From Roseiarcus sp963709655 (lineage in GTDB: Bacteria > Pseudomonadota > Alphaproteobacteria > Rhizobiales > Beijerinckiaceae): DNA of 64,000 bases. A program made the position numbers and the translations under genes. Below the pieces are notes generated by a model. The model made no database searches, was not told the origin of the DNA, and worked only from the letters and a program-made list of their open reading frames with translations. Positions within the stretch are counted from its first letter, which is position 1. Each line of letters starts with the position of its first letter. Below, one piece after another: positions 1 to 8,195 of this stretch. The stretch is from positions 434,001 through 498,000 of the forward strand of contig CAVPXF010000025.1 in NCBI GenBank assembly GCA_963709655.1, in the 5' to 3' direction.

Positions 1-83
1 GGAAAAGGCGCGACCAAGGCGATCGCCAACCCGGCGCATAGCAACAAGCCAGCGAACCCGAATTGTCGGGCGGCGGCAATCAT
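1..83 (-). CDS. N-terminus of an exported or membrane protein, cut by the window edge
   Basis: An ATG at 83 on the minus strand opens 27 codons that run off the left edge. The translation starts M-I-A-A-A-R-Q and continues as a hydrophobic Leu/Ala/Gly segment, which looks like a signal peptide or first membrane helix. A G-rich ribosome-binding stretch lies directly upstream. The gene is divergent from the efflux lipoprotein gene at 393. Too little is present to name a family. Confidence 0.45.
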   Translation of the reverse strand, partial: MIAAARQFGFAGLLLCAGLAIALVAPF

Positions 84-392
84 GGAACCCCCCCGGCCGA
101 GCCGACGTCAGGCGGCGCCGGGTCGAGACCCCTGTCGTTAAGGCGCGCATCAGCCTGCTTTTTTGAGTGAACGCCGTGCATTTCGTTAGGTCAAGCGGAA
201 TAACGACGCGTCCCAGAGATTGCCCGGATCGCGGCTTGTCGACAGCCGGAGTTGCGGCCATGCCCCCCGACGGGCCATAGTCCGGCCGCTTGCCAGCGAC
301 CCGGGGGGCCGCTAGGGGCATGCGCGCCCCCAAGGCGGCGCGCAGGGATCGGGTCGCAGAGGCGGCGAGGTTTGAAACCTAAGAGTGGGAAG
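84..392. other. Divergent intergenic region
   Basis: About 310 bases separate the edge gene from the NodT-type gene. It should hold both promoters, but I see no convincing sigma-70 boxes or operator. An open frame reaches upstream of 393 on the plus strand to 252, but its translation is Arg/Pro-rich and lacks the lipoprotein signal, so I treat it as non-coding. Confidence 0.4.
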
Positions 393-1832
393 ATGAGCGG
401 CCCGCGCGTCGGGCGTCTCGTAAGGGCGATCTTCGGCCCGGCGCTGGCCGGGACGGCGCTTGCCGGCTGCGCGCCGGTCGGCCCCAACTTTCTCAAGCCC
501 GCAGCGATCGTCTCGCCCGAGTTCAAGGAGATCAAGGGCTGGAAGGTCGCGACGCCCCGCGCGAGCGAACCCAAGGGCGACTGGTGGGCGGTGTTCCACG
601 ATCCGGAGCTGAGCCGTCTCGAGGCGGCGGTGGCGATCTCCAACCAGACGGTCATAGCCGACGAGGCCAACTACCGCGAGGCGCTCGCCCTCATCAACGA
701 GGCGCGCGCGGGCCTTTATCCGACCGTCAACGGGACGGGTTCGGCGACCCGCAGTTCGACAGGCGGAACGGTCCTGACGGCTGAGGCGTCGGGATCGTGG
801 ACGCTCGACGTATGGGGCCAGGTGCGGCGCGAGATCGAGGCGCAATCAGCTGGCGCGGAATCGAGCGCCGCCAATCTGGCCAACGCATTGCTCGCCGAGC
901 AGTCGGCGCTCGCGCTGGCCTACGTCCAGGTGCGTGAGGCCGATTCCCTGGTGGACCTGCTGACCCGGACCGTCGACGAATACAAGCGCTCGCTGACGAT
1001 CACCCAGAACCAGTACAACGCGGGAACAGCGGCGAAGTCCGACGTCATCACGGCTGAGGCGCAGGTGCTCAACGCCCAGGCGCAGCTCATCAATGCTGGC
1101 GTCATGCGGGCCCAGGCCGAGCATGCGGTCGCGGTTCTCATGGGCCGGCCGCCGGCGGGGCTTTCGATCCCGCACGGGCCGCTCTCGACCCATACCCCCT
1201 CGATCCCGGTCAGCCTGCCGTCGGCGCTGCTCGAGCGTCGTCCCGACGTCGCCGGGGCCGAGGAGACGATGCGTCTGGACAACGCGGACATCGGGGTCGC
1301 CTTTGCCGGCTATTTCCCGGCGGTGTCGATCTCCGGCCTCGTCGGCTATACCGGCAATCCTTTCGCCGCGCTGTACGGCCCGTCCAATCCCGTCTGGTCA
1401 TTCGGCGGCTCGCTTGCCCAGCCGCTGTTCAATGGCGGCCTGACGGGCGCTCAGGTCGAGGCGGCGCGCCAGACCTACGACGCCGGGGTCGCGACCTACC
1501 GCCAGACCGTGCTGAGCGCGATCCAGCAGGTCGAGGATAATCTCGCCGGAATTCGCATCCTGACTCAGGAAGTCAAGGTGCAGGCGGAGGACGTGCGGAT
1601 CTCGCGGCAGGCGACCCAGATCGCGCTCAACGAATACCGCGCCGGCACCCAGGCGTTCACCGCGGTGGTGGTCGCCGAGGCGCAGCAACTTTCGGCGGAA
1701 GAGGCGCTGCTGTCGACCCAGGCGCAGCTCCAGACCGACGCCGTGAACCTCATCGTCGCGCTCGGCGGCGGATGGGACCAGACCAAACTGCCCGACGTCG
1801 CCTCGGCCTCGGACGCCACGGCGAGCCGCTGA
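393..1832 (+). CDS. NodT/OprM-type outer-membrane efflux lipoprotein
   Basis: This is a TolC-like outer-membrane channel of RND-type efflux systems, 479 residues, a normal length for the NodT/OprM family. I start it at the ATG at 393 because it is preceded by a purine-rich site (about 383-392) and leads straight into a lipoprotein signal ending L-A-G-C at about residue 27, which would be lipidated at the Cys. The motif P-V-G-P-N follows, as usual in this family. Two OEP repeats follow, each a long alpha-helical stretch with Gln/Ala-rich heptads, and the conserved L-L-E-R-R-P-D-V motif lies near residue 280. No membrane-fusion protein or RND pump gene is adjacent, so the partner pump must be elsewhere or in the missing left flank. 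Confidence 0.9.
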   Translation: MSGPRVGRLVRAIFGPALAGTALAGCAPVGPNFLKPAAIVSPEFKEIKGWKVATPRASEPKGDWWAVFHDPELSRLEAAVAISNQTVIADEANYREALALINEARAGLYPTVNGTGSATRSSTGGTVLTAEASGSWTLDVWGQVRREIEAQSAGAESSAANLANALLAEQSALALAYVQVREADSLVDLLTRTVDEYKRSLTITQNQYNAGTAAKSDVITAEAQVLNAQAQLINAGVMRAQAEHAVAVLMGRPPAGLSIPHGPLSTHTPSIPVSLPSALLERRPDVAGAEETMRLDNADIGVAFAGYFPAVSISGLVGYTGNPFAALYGPSNPVWSFGGSLAQPLFNGGLTGAQVEAARQTYDAGVATYRQTVLSAIQQVEDNLAGIRILTQEVKVQAEDVRISRQATQIALNEYRAGTQAFTAVVVAEAQQLSAEEALLSTQAQLQTDAVNLIVALGGGWDQTKLPDVASASDATASR

Positions 1833-1901
1833 GAGGGCGGACGGGCCCGCTCCCTCAGCGTGGCCCGCAACTCAAGGCCTGTCCACCCCCGCGCCTCCCC
1901 C

Positions 1902-1915
1902 TTGACCCAGATCAA
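1902..1915. promoter_or_regulatory. FixK/FNR-type box
   Basis: TTGACCCAGATCAA is a 14-bp near-palindrome that differs by one base from the TTGAT-N4-ATCAA consensus recognised by FNR/FixK-family regulators in alphaproteobacteria. It lies about 170 bases upstream of the DUF1330 gene at 2086. An activated start would be expected near 1950, leaving a long leader. This suggests control by oxygen limitation. It is a motif match only. Confidence 0.5.
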
Positions 1916-2085
1916 ACCCGAGCCTGGCGGAATCTGAAAGGATTGCCAGCGTCGGAGCAGTCCACGGGTTTAGCCTTTCCGGTGCGGTGTCAGATCTCCG
2001 CCTCAGGCGCGCGGCCGACAAATCGCCCCCTCGCGCCGCTTTAGGCTTCCGTGCGCTGCGGCTTGGGCGGCACGAGGAAGACATC

Positions 2086-2376
2086 ATGAAGGCCTACGTG
2101 ATTTTCGACGTCGAGATCGACGATCCGATACGCTATCAGGAATACAGGGACTTGCTGTGGCGAGCGGTCGAGGCGGCGGGTGGGAAATACCTGGCGCGCG
2201 ACGGCGCGCTGAAGGTCTACGAGGGCGAGTGGACGCCGCGCGACCTCGTCCTGCTCGAGTTTCCTTCGATCGCGGCCTGGCATGCGCTCTACCATGGGCC
2301 GACTTATCAGGGGCTAAAGGCGATCCATGACACCTGCAGCTCCGCGCGGATCGTCAGCGTCGAAGGACTGGCCTGA
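2086..2376 (+). CDS. DUF1330 family protein
   Basis: A 96-residue protein of the DUF1330 family, small ferredoxin-fold proteins of the dimeric alpha/beta-barrel type with no settled function. The conserved pattern is visible: K-A-Y-V-I-F-D-V-E-I-D-D near the start, Y-Q-E-Y-R in the first helix, G-G-K-Y-L-A-R at about residue 32, and L-L-E-F-P-S-I-A-A-W-H-A-L-Y just after the middle. The ATG at 2086 follows a GAGGAAG site. The gene stands alone, with a FixK-like box upstream at 1902-1915, so a role under micro-oxic conditions is possible but is inference. Confidence 0.85.
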   Translation: MKAYVIFDVEIDDPIRYQEYRDLLWRAVEAAGGKYLARDGALKVYEGEWTPRDLVLLEFPSIAAWHALYHGPTYQGLKAIHDTCSSARIVSVEGLA

Positions 2377-3292
2377 GCGGCAAGGCCCCTTCTTGGGGAC
2401 CGCATGGGCGAGGCGCACGTCGGGCGTTGGCTGAGCCCCTCGCCCGGGACCTGTTCGACAGCGGCCTTCGGATGGCGTCGATCAGCCGTAAGCCGCCTGC
2501 TCGGAGACGACATCGATGATTGCCGAGCGGATAATTGGGTTTGAAACTCTCAGAAAGGCCTCCAGCAAGCACAATGTTTCATCCGGCGACGCCGGCGAGA
2601 CGAGACGGCCCGGCGCTCGTCGCGCGCGCGACGGCATGACTCTGAATTCTGGCGCCGTGCGCTTGGTTTTCCGGCAAGTCTTCATGGAAGTCCTTCCGCG
2701 TATGATCATCGCCTACGGCGCATGACGTCGACAGGATGCCCAACGCGACCAGGTCGAGACGCTGCGAGGGGAGAACTCGTCTTTCGTTCCGTTGAAATTC
2801 GACCGGAGCGAGCGACCTCCTTCGGTCTTTAATCTTGCCGACGGGCCCGTCCGGCGCAATGCGACATTCCGTCACGCGGATCGATGAACACATTCAACCG
2901 GGACGTTCGGACCCGCGAGCCAAATGGACCGGCGCAAACCATCGCCTTCTCCGGATGATCGGCCGTCGCCGCGCCGCGCCCGTCTCCGGCAAGGCTACGG
3001 GATTCGCCCATCTCGTCCGGCCGCGCGATCACGAAGCCTGACGGAGGCGGCTCGCCGATTTTCTCGCTCTTTAAGAGGCGAACGGCGGCAACCCGCAAAG
3101 CTCCCCGCCCGGTCTTCGCATCCCCCGATGCGACCGACGCGGGTTGCCGCCGTCTAACCGGAACATTACCGAGAGTTAATGTCGCGAGTCAATCCCACTT
3201 TCGGTTTCGACACGATGGAACCGGCGCGACCGACACCCTTGTGATCCCGTGTCGCGGCGAGGCGAATCCCTGCGTCTCGGAGAAGGCCAGCT
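2377..3292. other. Long non-coding stretch with strong palindromes
   Basis: About 900 bases without a supported gene. A 69-codon frame at 2516-2725 (+) has an ATG and a GGAG ten bases upstream but no recognisable sequence, so I leave it uncalled. The right half contains a nested palindrome (3082-3153) and a second small hairpin (3163-3182). Confidence 0.4.
3082..3153. repeat. Nested perfect palindrome
   Basis: A 15-bp arm (3082-3096, ACGGCGGCAACCCGC) is perfectly complementary to 3139-3153. Inside the 42-base spacer, CGCATC (3117-3122) pairs with GATGCG (3127-3132). The next 30 bases hold ACATTA...TAATGT (3163-3182). There is no U-run, so it is not a simple terminator. It could be a cruciform, a structured RNA or a mobile-element end. 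Confidence 0.6.
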
Positions 3293-3438
3293 TAGAGCGG
3301 TTTACGATCAAACCGAGGCGCCTCGTCATTGCGAGCGAAGCGAAGCAATCCAGGCTGCCACCGCTGCCTACGATCACTGGATTGCTTCGTCGCTTCGCTT
3401 CTCGCAATGACGATTCAGCGTGGTCGAAAACCACTCTA
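3293..3438. repeat. Interspersed palindromic repeat, copy 1
   Basis: A 146-bp element with inverted ends (TAGAGCGGTT... and ...ACCACTCTA) and an internal long palindrome built on GTCATTGCGAGCGAAGCGAA and its complement. A second, nearly identical copy in the same orientation is at 4748-4895. This resembles the MITE/REP-like intergenic repeats common in alphaproteobacterial genomes. Its right end overlaps the stop codon of the methyltransferase gene. Confidence 0.85.
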
Positions 3439-4248
3439 GGGCTCCAAAGTCCAGCGCGGCTTTCTGATCTTTTCCAGGACCAGCACAATCTCGTAACAGC
3501 CCTCTGGATGAAGATCGAGGCCGCGATCGTAATCATAGCCTCGGTCATTATCCTCAAGGCGCCGGACTCGGTAGGTGTTTTCCTCCAGCGAGGTCTCGAC
3601 TTCCTTCAACAAACTCATCGGGGTATAGAAGCGCTTGTGATCTTCGTTGTGCTTCGACGGAAGCCGCCGCTTTCGCTCGTATAGCAACTGGGATGGCACA
3701 ATGCAGACAAGAAATCCACCAATCTTGACAACCCTGTGCCAGTCGCGCAGCGCGTCTTGATAGTCATCGATATGTTCAAGGCAGTGGCTCGAGTAAACCG
3801 AGTCGACCGACTCGTCCGCGAACGGAAGTCTCTTGCCGTCGTATCCGGGATAATCCAGATCCACCCCGATCGCGCCCGGGATGACCGTTATGCCTTGCGG
3901 GTTATCATATCCCCTGTAACCAACATCCAGAATGACGTCACCCGACATGTAACGTCGGAAAAATCCATCGACGCAGTGGCGATAATAGCTCTTCCCGGAT
4001 TCGTTCGGAGCCGGCGTATAGTCCAATGGAAACCGCCCTTTTGGAGAGTCGTCAGGCGCGCCAAATCCAAGCTTGGCCAGACGTTTCTGCGCTTCGGGCG
4101 CGGTTGAAAACGCATGCAGGACGGTCTCCAGCGGCTTTCCCTTGCGTAGCGAGTTCAGATGGTGCGCGTACCCTTCCAAATCCGGCTCTCTTCCGAGCAG
4201 AACCCGATACATCGACGTCACAATTTCCTCGCGCGAATATCCGGCCAT
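3436..4248 (-). CDS. DUF4214-class I SAM methyltransferase fusion
   Basis: A 270-residue protein in two parts. Residues 8-45 match the DUF4214 pattern (M-Y-R-V-L-L-G-R-E-P-D-L-E-G-Y), often found in surface or glycan-linked proteins. Residues about 100-230 form a class I methyltransferase: motif I is I-L-D-V-G-Y-R-G (106-113), an acidic residue in G-V-D-L-D (128-132) would bind SAM ribose, and L-P-F-A-D-E-S-V-D-S-V-Y-S-S-H-C-L-E-H-I (141-160) is the Methyltransf_11 signature. I use the ATG at 4248; a TTG at 4290 is possible. The stop codon lies inside the end of repeat copy 1, so the original 3' end may have been changed. Substrate unknown; a sugar or lipid-linked glycan is an inference from DUF4214. 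Confidence 0.8.
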   Translation of the reverse strand: MAGYSREEIVTSMYRVLLGREPDLEGYAHHLNSLRKGKPLETVLHAFSTAPEAQKRLAKLGFGAPDDSPKGRFPLDYTPAPNESGKSYYRHCVDGFFRRYMSGDVILDVGYRGYDNPQGITVIPGAIGVDLDYPGYDGKRLPFADESVDSVYSSHCLEHIDDYQDALRDWHRVVKIGGFLVCIVPSQLLYERKRRLPSKHNEDHKRFYTPMSLLKEVETSLEENTYRVRRLEDNDRGYDYDRGLDLHPEGCYEIVLVLEKIRKPRWTLEP

Positions 4249-4345
4249 GCCGAAACCCTTTTGCACTGGAGGCGAAAGTTTATAGGGCAATTCGCCCCGC
4301 GCCGCAAAGCCGTCGGATCACGCTGATGGATCGTCGCCTCCACCC

Positions 4346-4678
4346 TCAATTCCAGTAATTCTCGCGGGATCGGCCTGATGATGCTCGGGCGCGCGAAAGC
4401 AAAGCGAGCGGCGGCCGCGTAAGATTTGGACGCGTTTGGGTCCGGCGGCCGGCAACCACCTTGACCAGAAGGCCGCTTCGATTTTCCTCGCCGGCGCCGA
4501 GGCGGCTCAACAGCGCCAGCAAGCCGTCGAGGTCGCCGCCCTCGACCTGATGCCGGCCAACCGTCCACTTCTGCGACGTGCCGATTCCGACGAGCCAATT
4601 CGATCGACTCAATTCCAATGCGACAAAAACCGAGGCAAACTCCGTCTTGTCGACGGGCGCAATCTGCTGAATAAGCAT
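4346..4678 (-). pseudogene. IS110-family transposase remnant (N-terminal part)
   Basis: From the ATG at 4678 the frame reads M-L-I-Q-Q-I-A-P-V-D, then F-V-A-L-E-L-S-R-S-N-W-L-V-G, G-R-H-Q-V-E-G-G-D-L and L-V-K-V-V, the order seen at the N-terminus of IS110-type transposases. After about 75 codons (near 4454) the similarity stops, and the DEDD core and C-terminal transposase_20 part are missing. It is a dead fragment between the methyltransferase gene and repeat copy 2. Confidence 0.65.
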
Positions 4679-4747
4679 GATCGAGCCCGATGTTCGGGTT
4701 GCGCGCTTCAACACTAGGCGTCGAAGCGTCTGTCGCCGCATAGGATC

Positions 4748-4895
4748 TAGAGCGGTTTCCGATCAAATCGAGGCGCGTCGTCATTGCGAGCGAAGCGAAG
4801 CAATCCAGCGCTGCCGCCGCCGCCCTACGATCACTGGATTGCTTCGTCGCTTCGCTTCTCGCAATGACAATTCAGCGTGGTCGAAAACCGCTCTA
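4748..4895. repeat. Interspersed palindromic repeat, copy 2
   Basis: A 148-bp copy of the element at 3293-3438, same orientation, with complete ends TAGAGCGGTTTCCGATCAAA and TGGTCGAAAACCGCTCTA. The two copies bracket 1.3 kb holding the methyltransferase gene and the IS110 remnant. Confidence 0.85.
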
Positions 4896-5467
4896 ACCCT
4901 CCCCCACAAGAGCTTGCGCCCGGGCGCGCGAAAGCGCGGCCCGGGTGGGGGCGGGGATGTCGCCTCCCTTCGATTCAATTGACGCTCGCCACTAGTGACA
5001 ATTAGACCCCGGCCGCAACGTTCCCTCCGGCAGAGGCCTGCTTCGGGCGCATCGAACGAGGCCCACTCCGGGTGGACCGCGATCCTTGCATCCATACCGC
5101 TGAACGCCGCGTGTCGCGCATCAGGTTCCACCTCGGGCGCCCTTGGTCGAACTTCCCCGCGCCCGCGCTGTACTGCGGCAAGCGCCCTATTGAGAGGCGT
5201 GGCCAGCGGTCAGCGCTGCTGGTTAAAATCCATGGCGCGTGCGTGCATCTTAGGGAGCGGGTCACTTGTTTACCCAAACGAGACATGCCTGGTCATAACC
5301 GCGCCAATGTCTGCCGTTGCGGCTGATTGCGGGGCGAAGTACAATCGCGACATGCCAAGCGCGCTAAAAATTTACAGGGCGCGCCGAGGGTGAACGAGCG
5401 CAAGTAGAAGCCTGATACAGCCGTTTCGGCGGCCGGCAGAAATTCCTCAGTCAGGGAGCCGTAACAG
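4896..5467. other. Intergenic region upstream of the G1 peptidase
   Basis: About 570 bases with no supported gene. Frames here translate to Arg/Ser-rich sequence without motifs. A GGGAG site just before 5468 is the only clear signal; I see no convincing promoter. Confidence 0.4.
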
Positions 5468-6433
5468 ATGGCCGATACCCACGACGGTCCGCGCGTACAT
5501 AAGCTTCCCTCGGGTTTCAACGTAACGACGTTTCCGCTGCCGCCGCACGGCATGCGCCTCACCGACGCGTCACCGGCCGAGCTCGCGCAACACGGCCTGC
5601 CGCCGCGCCCCGACCCGGACAGACACCCTGCCCTGCACGCGTTCTGGCTGAAGAATTTCGATAGGAAACTGCAATTCATCGTCCCGCAATTCACGGAAAT
5701 CCCGAACATACGTCACCTGCCGCAACAGCCCTCGGTTATCGGCGGATCCAAAAATTGGTCCGGCGCCGTGGTCGCTGCCCCGACCGCACAGCTGATTGGC
5801 GGCGCCGTGGGCGGCCAATGGAACGTTCCTGTTCTCCAAAACGTCGATGGCAACGTGGACTATTGCATGATCTGGGTCGGGATCGACGGCGACCCGACGG
5901 TCAACCCCAATCTGGCAAACAATCTCGTTCAGGCCGGCACTCTGCTCACGGTCGACGGTTCGGGCAACCTGACTTGGCTTGCGTTTTGGGAATGGCTCGC
6001 ACAAGGGCTGGGAATCAACTCGCCGGATGTGGGCATCATGAATATGCCCGTTCGATTCGGCGCCACCTTCGCAACTTCGATCTGGATCACATCGCCTACG
6101 ACTGCGAACGTCTACATGACCTCGGATTCCGGCCCCGCAGGTGCGAGCGTTGGGACAATCACATCGATAGCTGCACCGCCGACAGTCAAATTGATCGGCG
6201 GTTGCGCGGAATGGATCGTCGAGCGGCCAAACGATCTGAACGGCAATCTAACCACACTCGCCAACTACGGATCGGTCGAGTTCGCGTCGGCGACGGCTGC
6301 GACAACCGGGCTGCAGGGCTCGGTGCTCGCCGGCCAAGGATCGCCCATCGTGATGACCGATCCGACAACGGGGAACACATTGTCAACCGGTCGAATTGTC
6401 AGTGGCGAAACCGTTGTGTGCACGTATGGTTGA
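5468..6433 (+). CDS. G1-family (eqolisin-type) glutamic endopeptidase
   Basis: A 321-residue homologue of the fungal glutamic peptidases (family G1, scytalidoglutamic peptidase type), which cleave proteins at acid pH with a Gln/Glu pair. The core starts at N-W-S-G-A-V-V (97-102). G-G-Q-W-N-V-P follows at 115-121, and W-V-G-I-D-G-D at 136-142 matches the W39/D43 segment of the fungal enzyme. Q155 in L-V-Q-A-G and E248 in C-A-E-W-I-V-E fit the catalytic Gln and Glu. Residues 1-90 look like the propeptide seen in this family, but there is no hydrophobic signal peptide, so export is unclear. The ATG has a GGGAG site. It stands alone in the accessory region; this mostly fungal family is sporadic in bacteria, which suggests transfer. 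Confidence 0.85.
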   Translation: MADTHDGPRVHKLPSGFNVTTFPLPPHGMRLTDASPAELAQHGLPPRPDPDRHPALHAFWLKNFDRKLQFIVPQFTEIPNIRHLPQQPSVIGGSKNWSGAVVAAPTAQLIGGAVGGQWNVPVLQNVDGNVDYCMIWVGIDGDPTVNPNLANNLVQAGTLLTVDGSGNLTWLAFWEWLAQGLGINSPDVGIMNMPVRFGATFATSIWITSPTTANVYMTSDSGPAGASVGTITSIAAPPTVKLIGGCAEWIVERPNDLNGNLTTLANYGSVEFASATAATTGLQGSVLAGQGSPIVMTDPTTGNTLSTGRIVSGETVVCTYG

Positions 6434-6812
6434 GGCCCTCCGACCGGCGCCGAGGCGGCGGTCATATCGGCCACAAAAGTGGCCGGAGCGGCCGCAATGG
6501 CCATTCATGGCTGATCGCCGCCCCAGTCAGTGAGATCAGTAAACTCAGTGAAAATACATCCGCAGTCGCGCGTGCGGCCTTCGTGAAACACAGACAGTTG
6601 CTGATGTCTGCGGTCCAGAACTGCGGATATATTTTCACTGACTTTACTGACTTCACCTACGGTGGGGAGAGGCGCTGGCACGCCCGACTGGAGCAACGGC
6701 AGTTCTGCGCACGAAGGGGTCGTTCGCTGTCGGCTTCGCGAACGGGTCACATCCATCCTTTTTCTGCCTTTCGCGCTCGCGCGCGGCAGAGGCCGACCGC
6801 GACCGGGTCCCT
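6434..6812. other. Intergenic region with a long inverted repeat
   Basis: About 380 bases between the convergent peptidase and nuclease genes. The main content is the 31-bp inverted repeat described at 6536-6650. No gene or U-tailed terminator is evident. Confidence 0.45.
6536..6650. repeat. 31-bp imperfect inverted repeat
   Basis: Arm 6536-6566 (TCAGTAAACTCAGTGAAAAT...) pairs with 6620-6650 with two mismatches around a 53-base loop. Each arm also carries internal CAGTRA direct repeats. It is AT-richer than its surroundings. It may be a small non-autonomous transposon or a structured RNA from the convergent gene ends. Confidence 0.7.
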
Positions 6813-7952
6813 TTAACCTGAGTGATAGCGTTCCACAGTCCAGTTAAGCGTGTCCAGGAACTGCTCTGTTTTCGCAGGACTTGACGACAAAACGGATAAA
6901 GGAACCGAGGGCCTCTTCGTTAGGTTCTCTTCCGAGATGTTCACGCCGCCTATCTGGTTGAGGCGCCTCATTAACTCGCGCCGGTTTTCGATCTCATCAA
7001 AGAATGGCCGTCCCTTCATCCATTGGAATTGAATTTCGATGCGACCATAAGTCCAAAGAATTATCGGATAAAATTCAACGCGGTCTTTGCTGGTCAAGGT
7101 AACTCCCATTGACCCGGAACTCTGCCCTTTGCCGAACCAAAGTCTCCCGCCGCTACTCTTCATCCAATTTGCAACGCGGCGAGCAACGTCGAACTCAGGC
7201 TCAGAAAAGCGTGATTTAATCTCGGACAATATCGACGCCTCATCCCACTGCCGATCTTGCCCGCCGGACGGATTTCGCTTTTGGGTCGCTTCCTGTGTTT
7301 GGCCGACGACAAGTGGGACCAGCGTCCGCAGTCCTTGCCCCTCGAATTGTCGAAGCTCCACACCCAAGACCTCGGCAGGGTTCATCTGTTTGTTAAGGAA
7401 TTCGATGATGCGGCGGAGTTCTGATGGAATAGCATCGGCGACGAACAACAGCCGGATACGGCCAGCCTCCAAGTTGGTCTTCACCCTTAGCCAGAACTCG
7501 GCTTCGCCTGACTCCGGCCCCAAGAGCTCGCTGAGCGCGTCAGCAGACGATTTCCCTTGAGCGGCGCATGTAACCTCAAGGTCGGCCTGAAGACCCTCCA
7601 CTGGCCAATAAGCGACGCAATTTGCTGCATACTCAAGCATTTGGCCAACGACTTCGCGCCGAAGTCGGGTATCGGTCTGTCGCTTGACCTCGACCAGAGT
7701 TGGAACGCCATCCTGGTCAAGAAGAAGATGGTCCAAGGACCAGCGACCGCCACCATTTTCCTCGGAGGGAACCGCCTTCTCTCTCCGGACTAAAATCCAC
7801 TTCCTAGGGCTGGACGGATTGATTTGATCGCCGGAAAGCAGTTCAGGAAACTTGGCGAGGAGTTTTTGAAAATCATCTTCCGATGCAAAGCGTGCCGGTT
7901 CCATGGACACGAGCGTGTCATTGTCCTTCAGCACAAACACGCCACTTGCCAT
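6813..7952 (-). CDS. PD-(D/E)XK-like nuclease protein
   Basis: A 379-residue protein. Residues about 24-100 look like a restriction-endonuclease fold: an acidic N-terminal helix E-D-D-F-Q-K-L-L-A-K-F-P-E-L-L (25-39), the aspartate in L-D-H-L-L-L (73-78), then V-P-T-L-V-E-V-K-R-Q (83-92), where E88 and K90 would be the metal-binding E-x-K. Helix R-R-E-V-V-G-Q-M-L-E-Y follows, as in NucS-like enzymes. The C-terminal half (about 240-340) has no motif I recognise. I use the ATG at 7952; a GTG at 7964 is an alternative. It stands alone beside a transposase and VapD, which fits a defence or mobile-element role, but no methyltransferase partner is present. Confidence 0.65.
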   Translation of the reverse strand: MASGVFVLKDNDTLVSMEPARFASEDDFQKLLAKFPELLSGDQINPSSPRKWILVRREKAVPSEENGGGRWSLDHLLLDQDGVPTLVEVKRQTDTRLRREVVGQMLEYAANCVAYWPVEGLQADLEVTCAAQGKSSADALSELLGPESGEAEFWLRVKTNLEAGRIRLLFVADAIPSELRRIIEFLNKQMNPAEVLGVELRQFEGQGLRTLVPLVVGQTQEATQKRNPSGGQDRQWDEASILSEIKSRFSEPEFDVARRVANWMKSSGGRLWFGKGQSSGSMGVTLTSKDRVEFYPIILWTYGRIEIQFQWMKGRPFFDEIENRRELMRRLNQIGGVNISEENLTKRPSVPLSVLSSSPAKTEQFLDTLNWTVERYHSG

Positions 7953-8130
7953 CGTAACACACACTACATTATTGTTGATGGAAACCGACGCGAGGTATCC
8001 CTTCGCGGCTCAGCGTATCATAATCGCGCCAAGTTAGCGTCAAGGCAACGCCGTCAACCCGCGTCCTGGCCCAATGGTCGGGGGGCGGGGCGTTTCGAAC
8101 GCCTTTGGTGGGGTGACCCTACCTAAAGGG

Positions 8131-8147
8131 AAGGGGAGTATCCCCTT
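8131..8147. repeat. Short perfect palindrome upstream of the transposase
   Basis: AAGGGGA-GTA-TCCCCTT, a 7-bp stem with a 3-base loop, 48 bases before the transposase start. It could be part of the left end of the insertion sequence or an operator. I found no matching right end. Confidence 0.4.
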
Positions 8148-8195
8148 AACGCACGTATCGGAATAAGCTATGTTGTCTCGCATTAGGGGAGAGAC

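Noticed and set aside
2516..2725. 69-codon small gene
   Set aside because: It has an ATG and a GGAG at ten bases but no protein-like conservation or motif; evidence was too weak to call.
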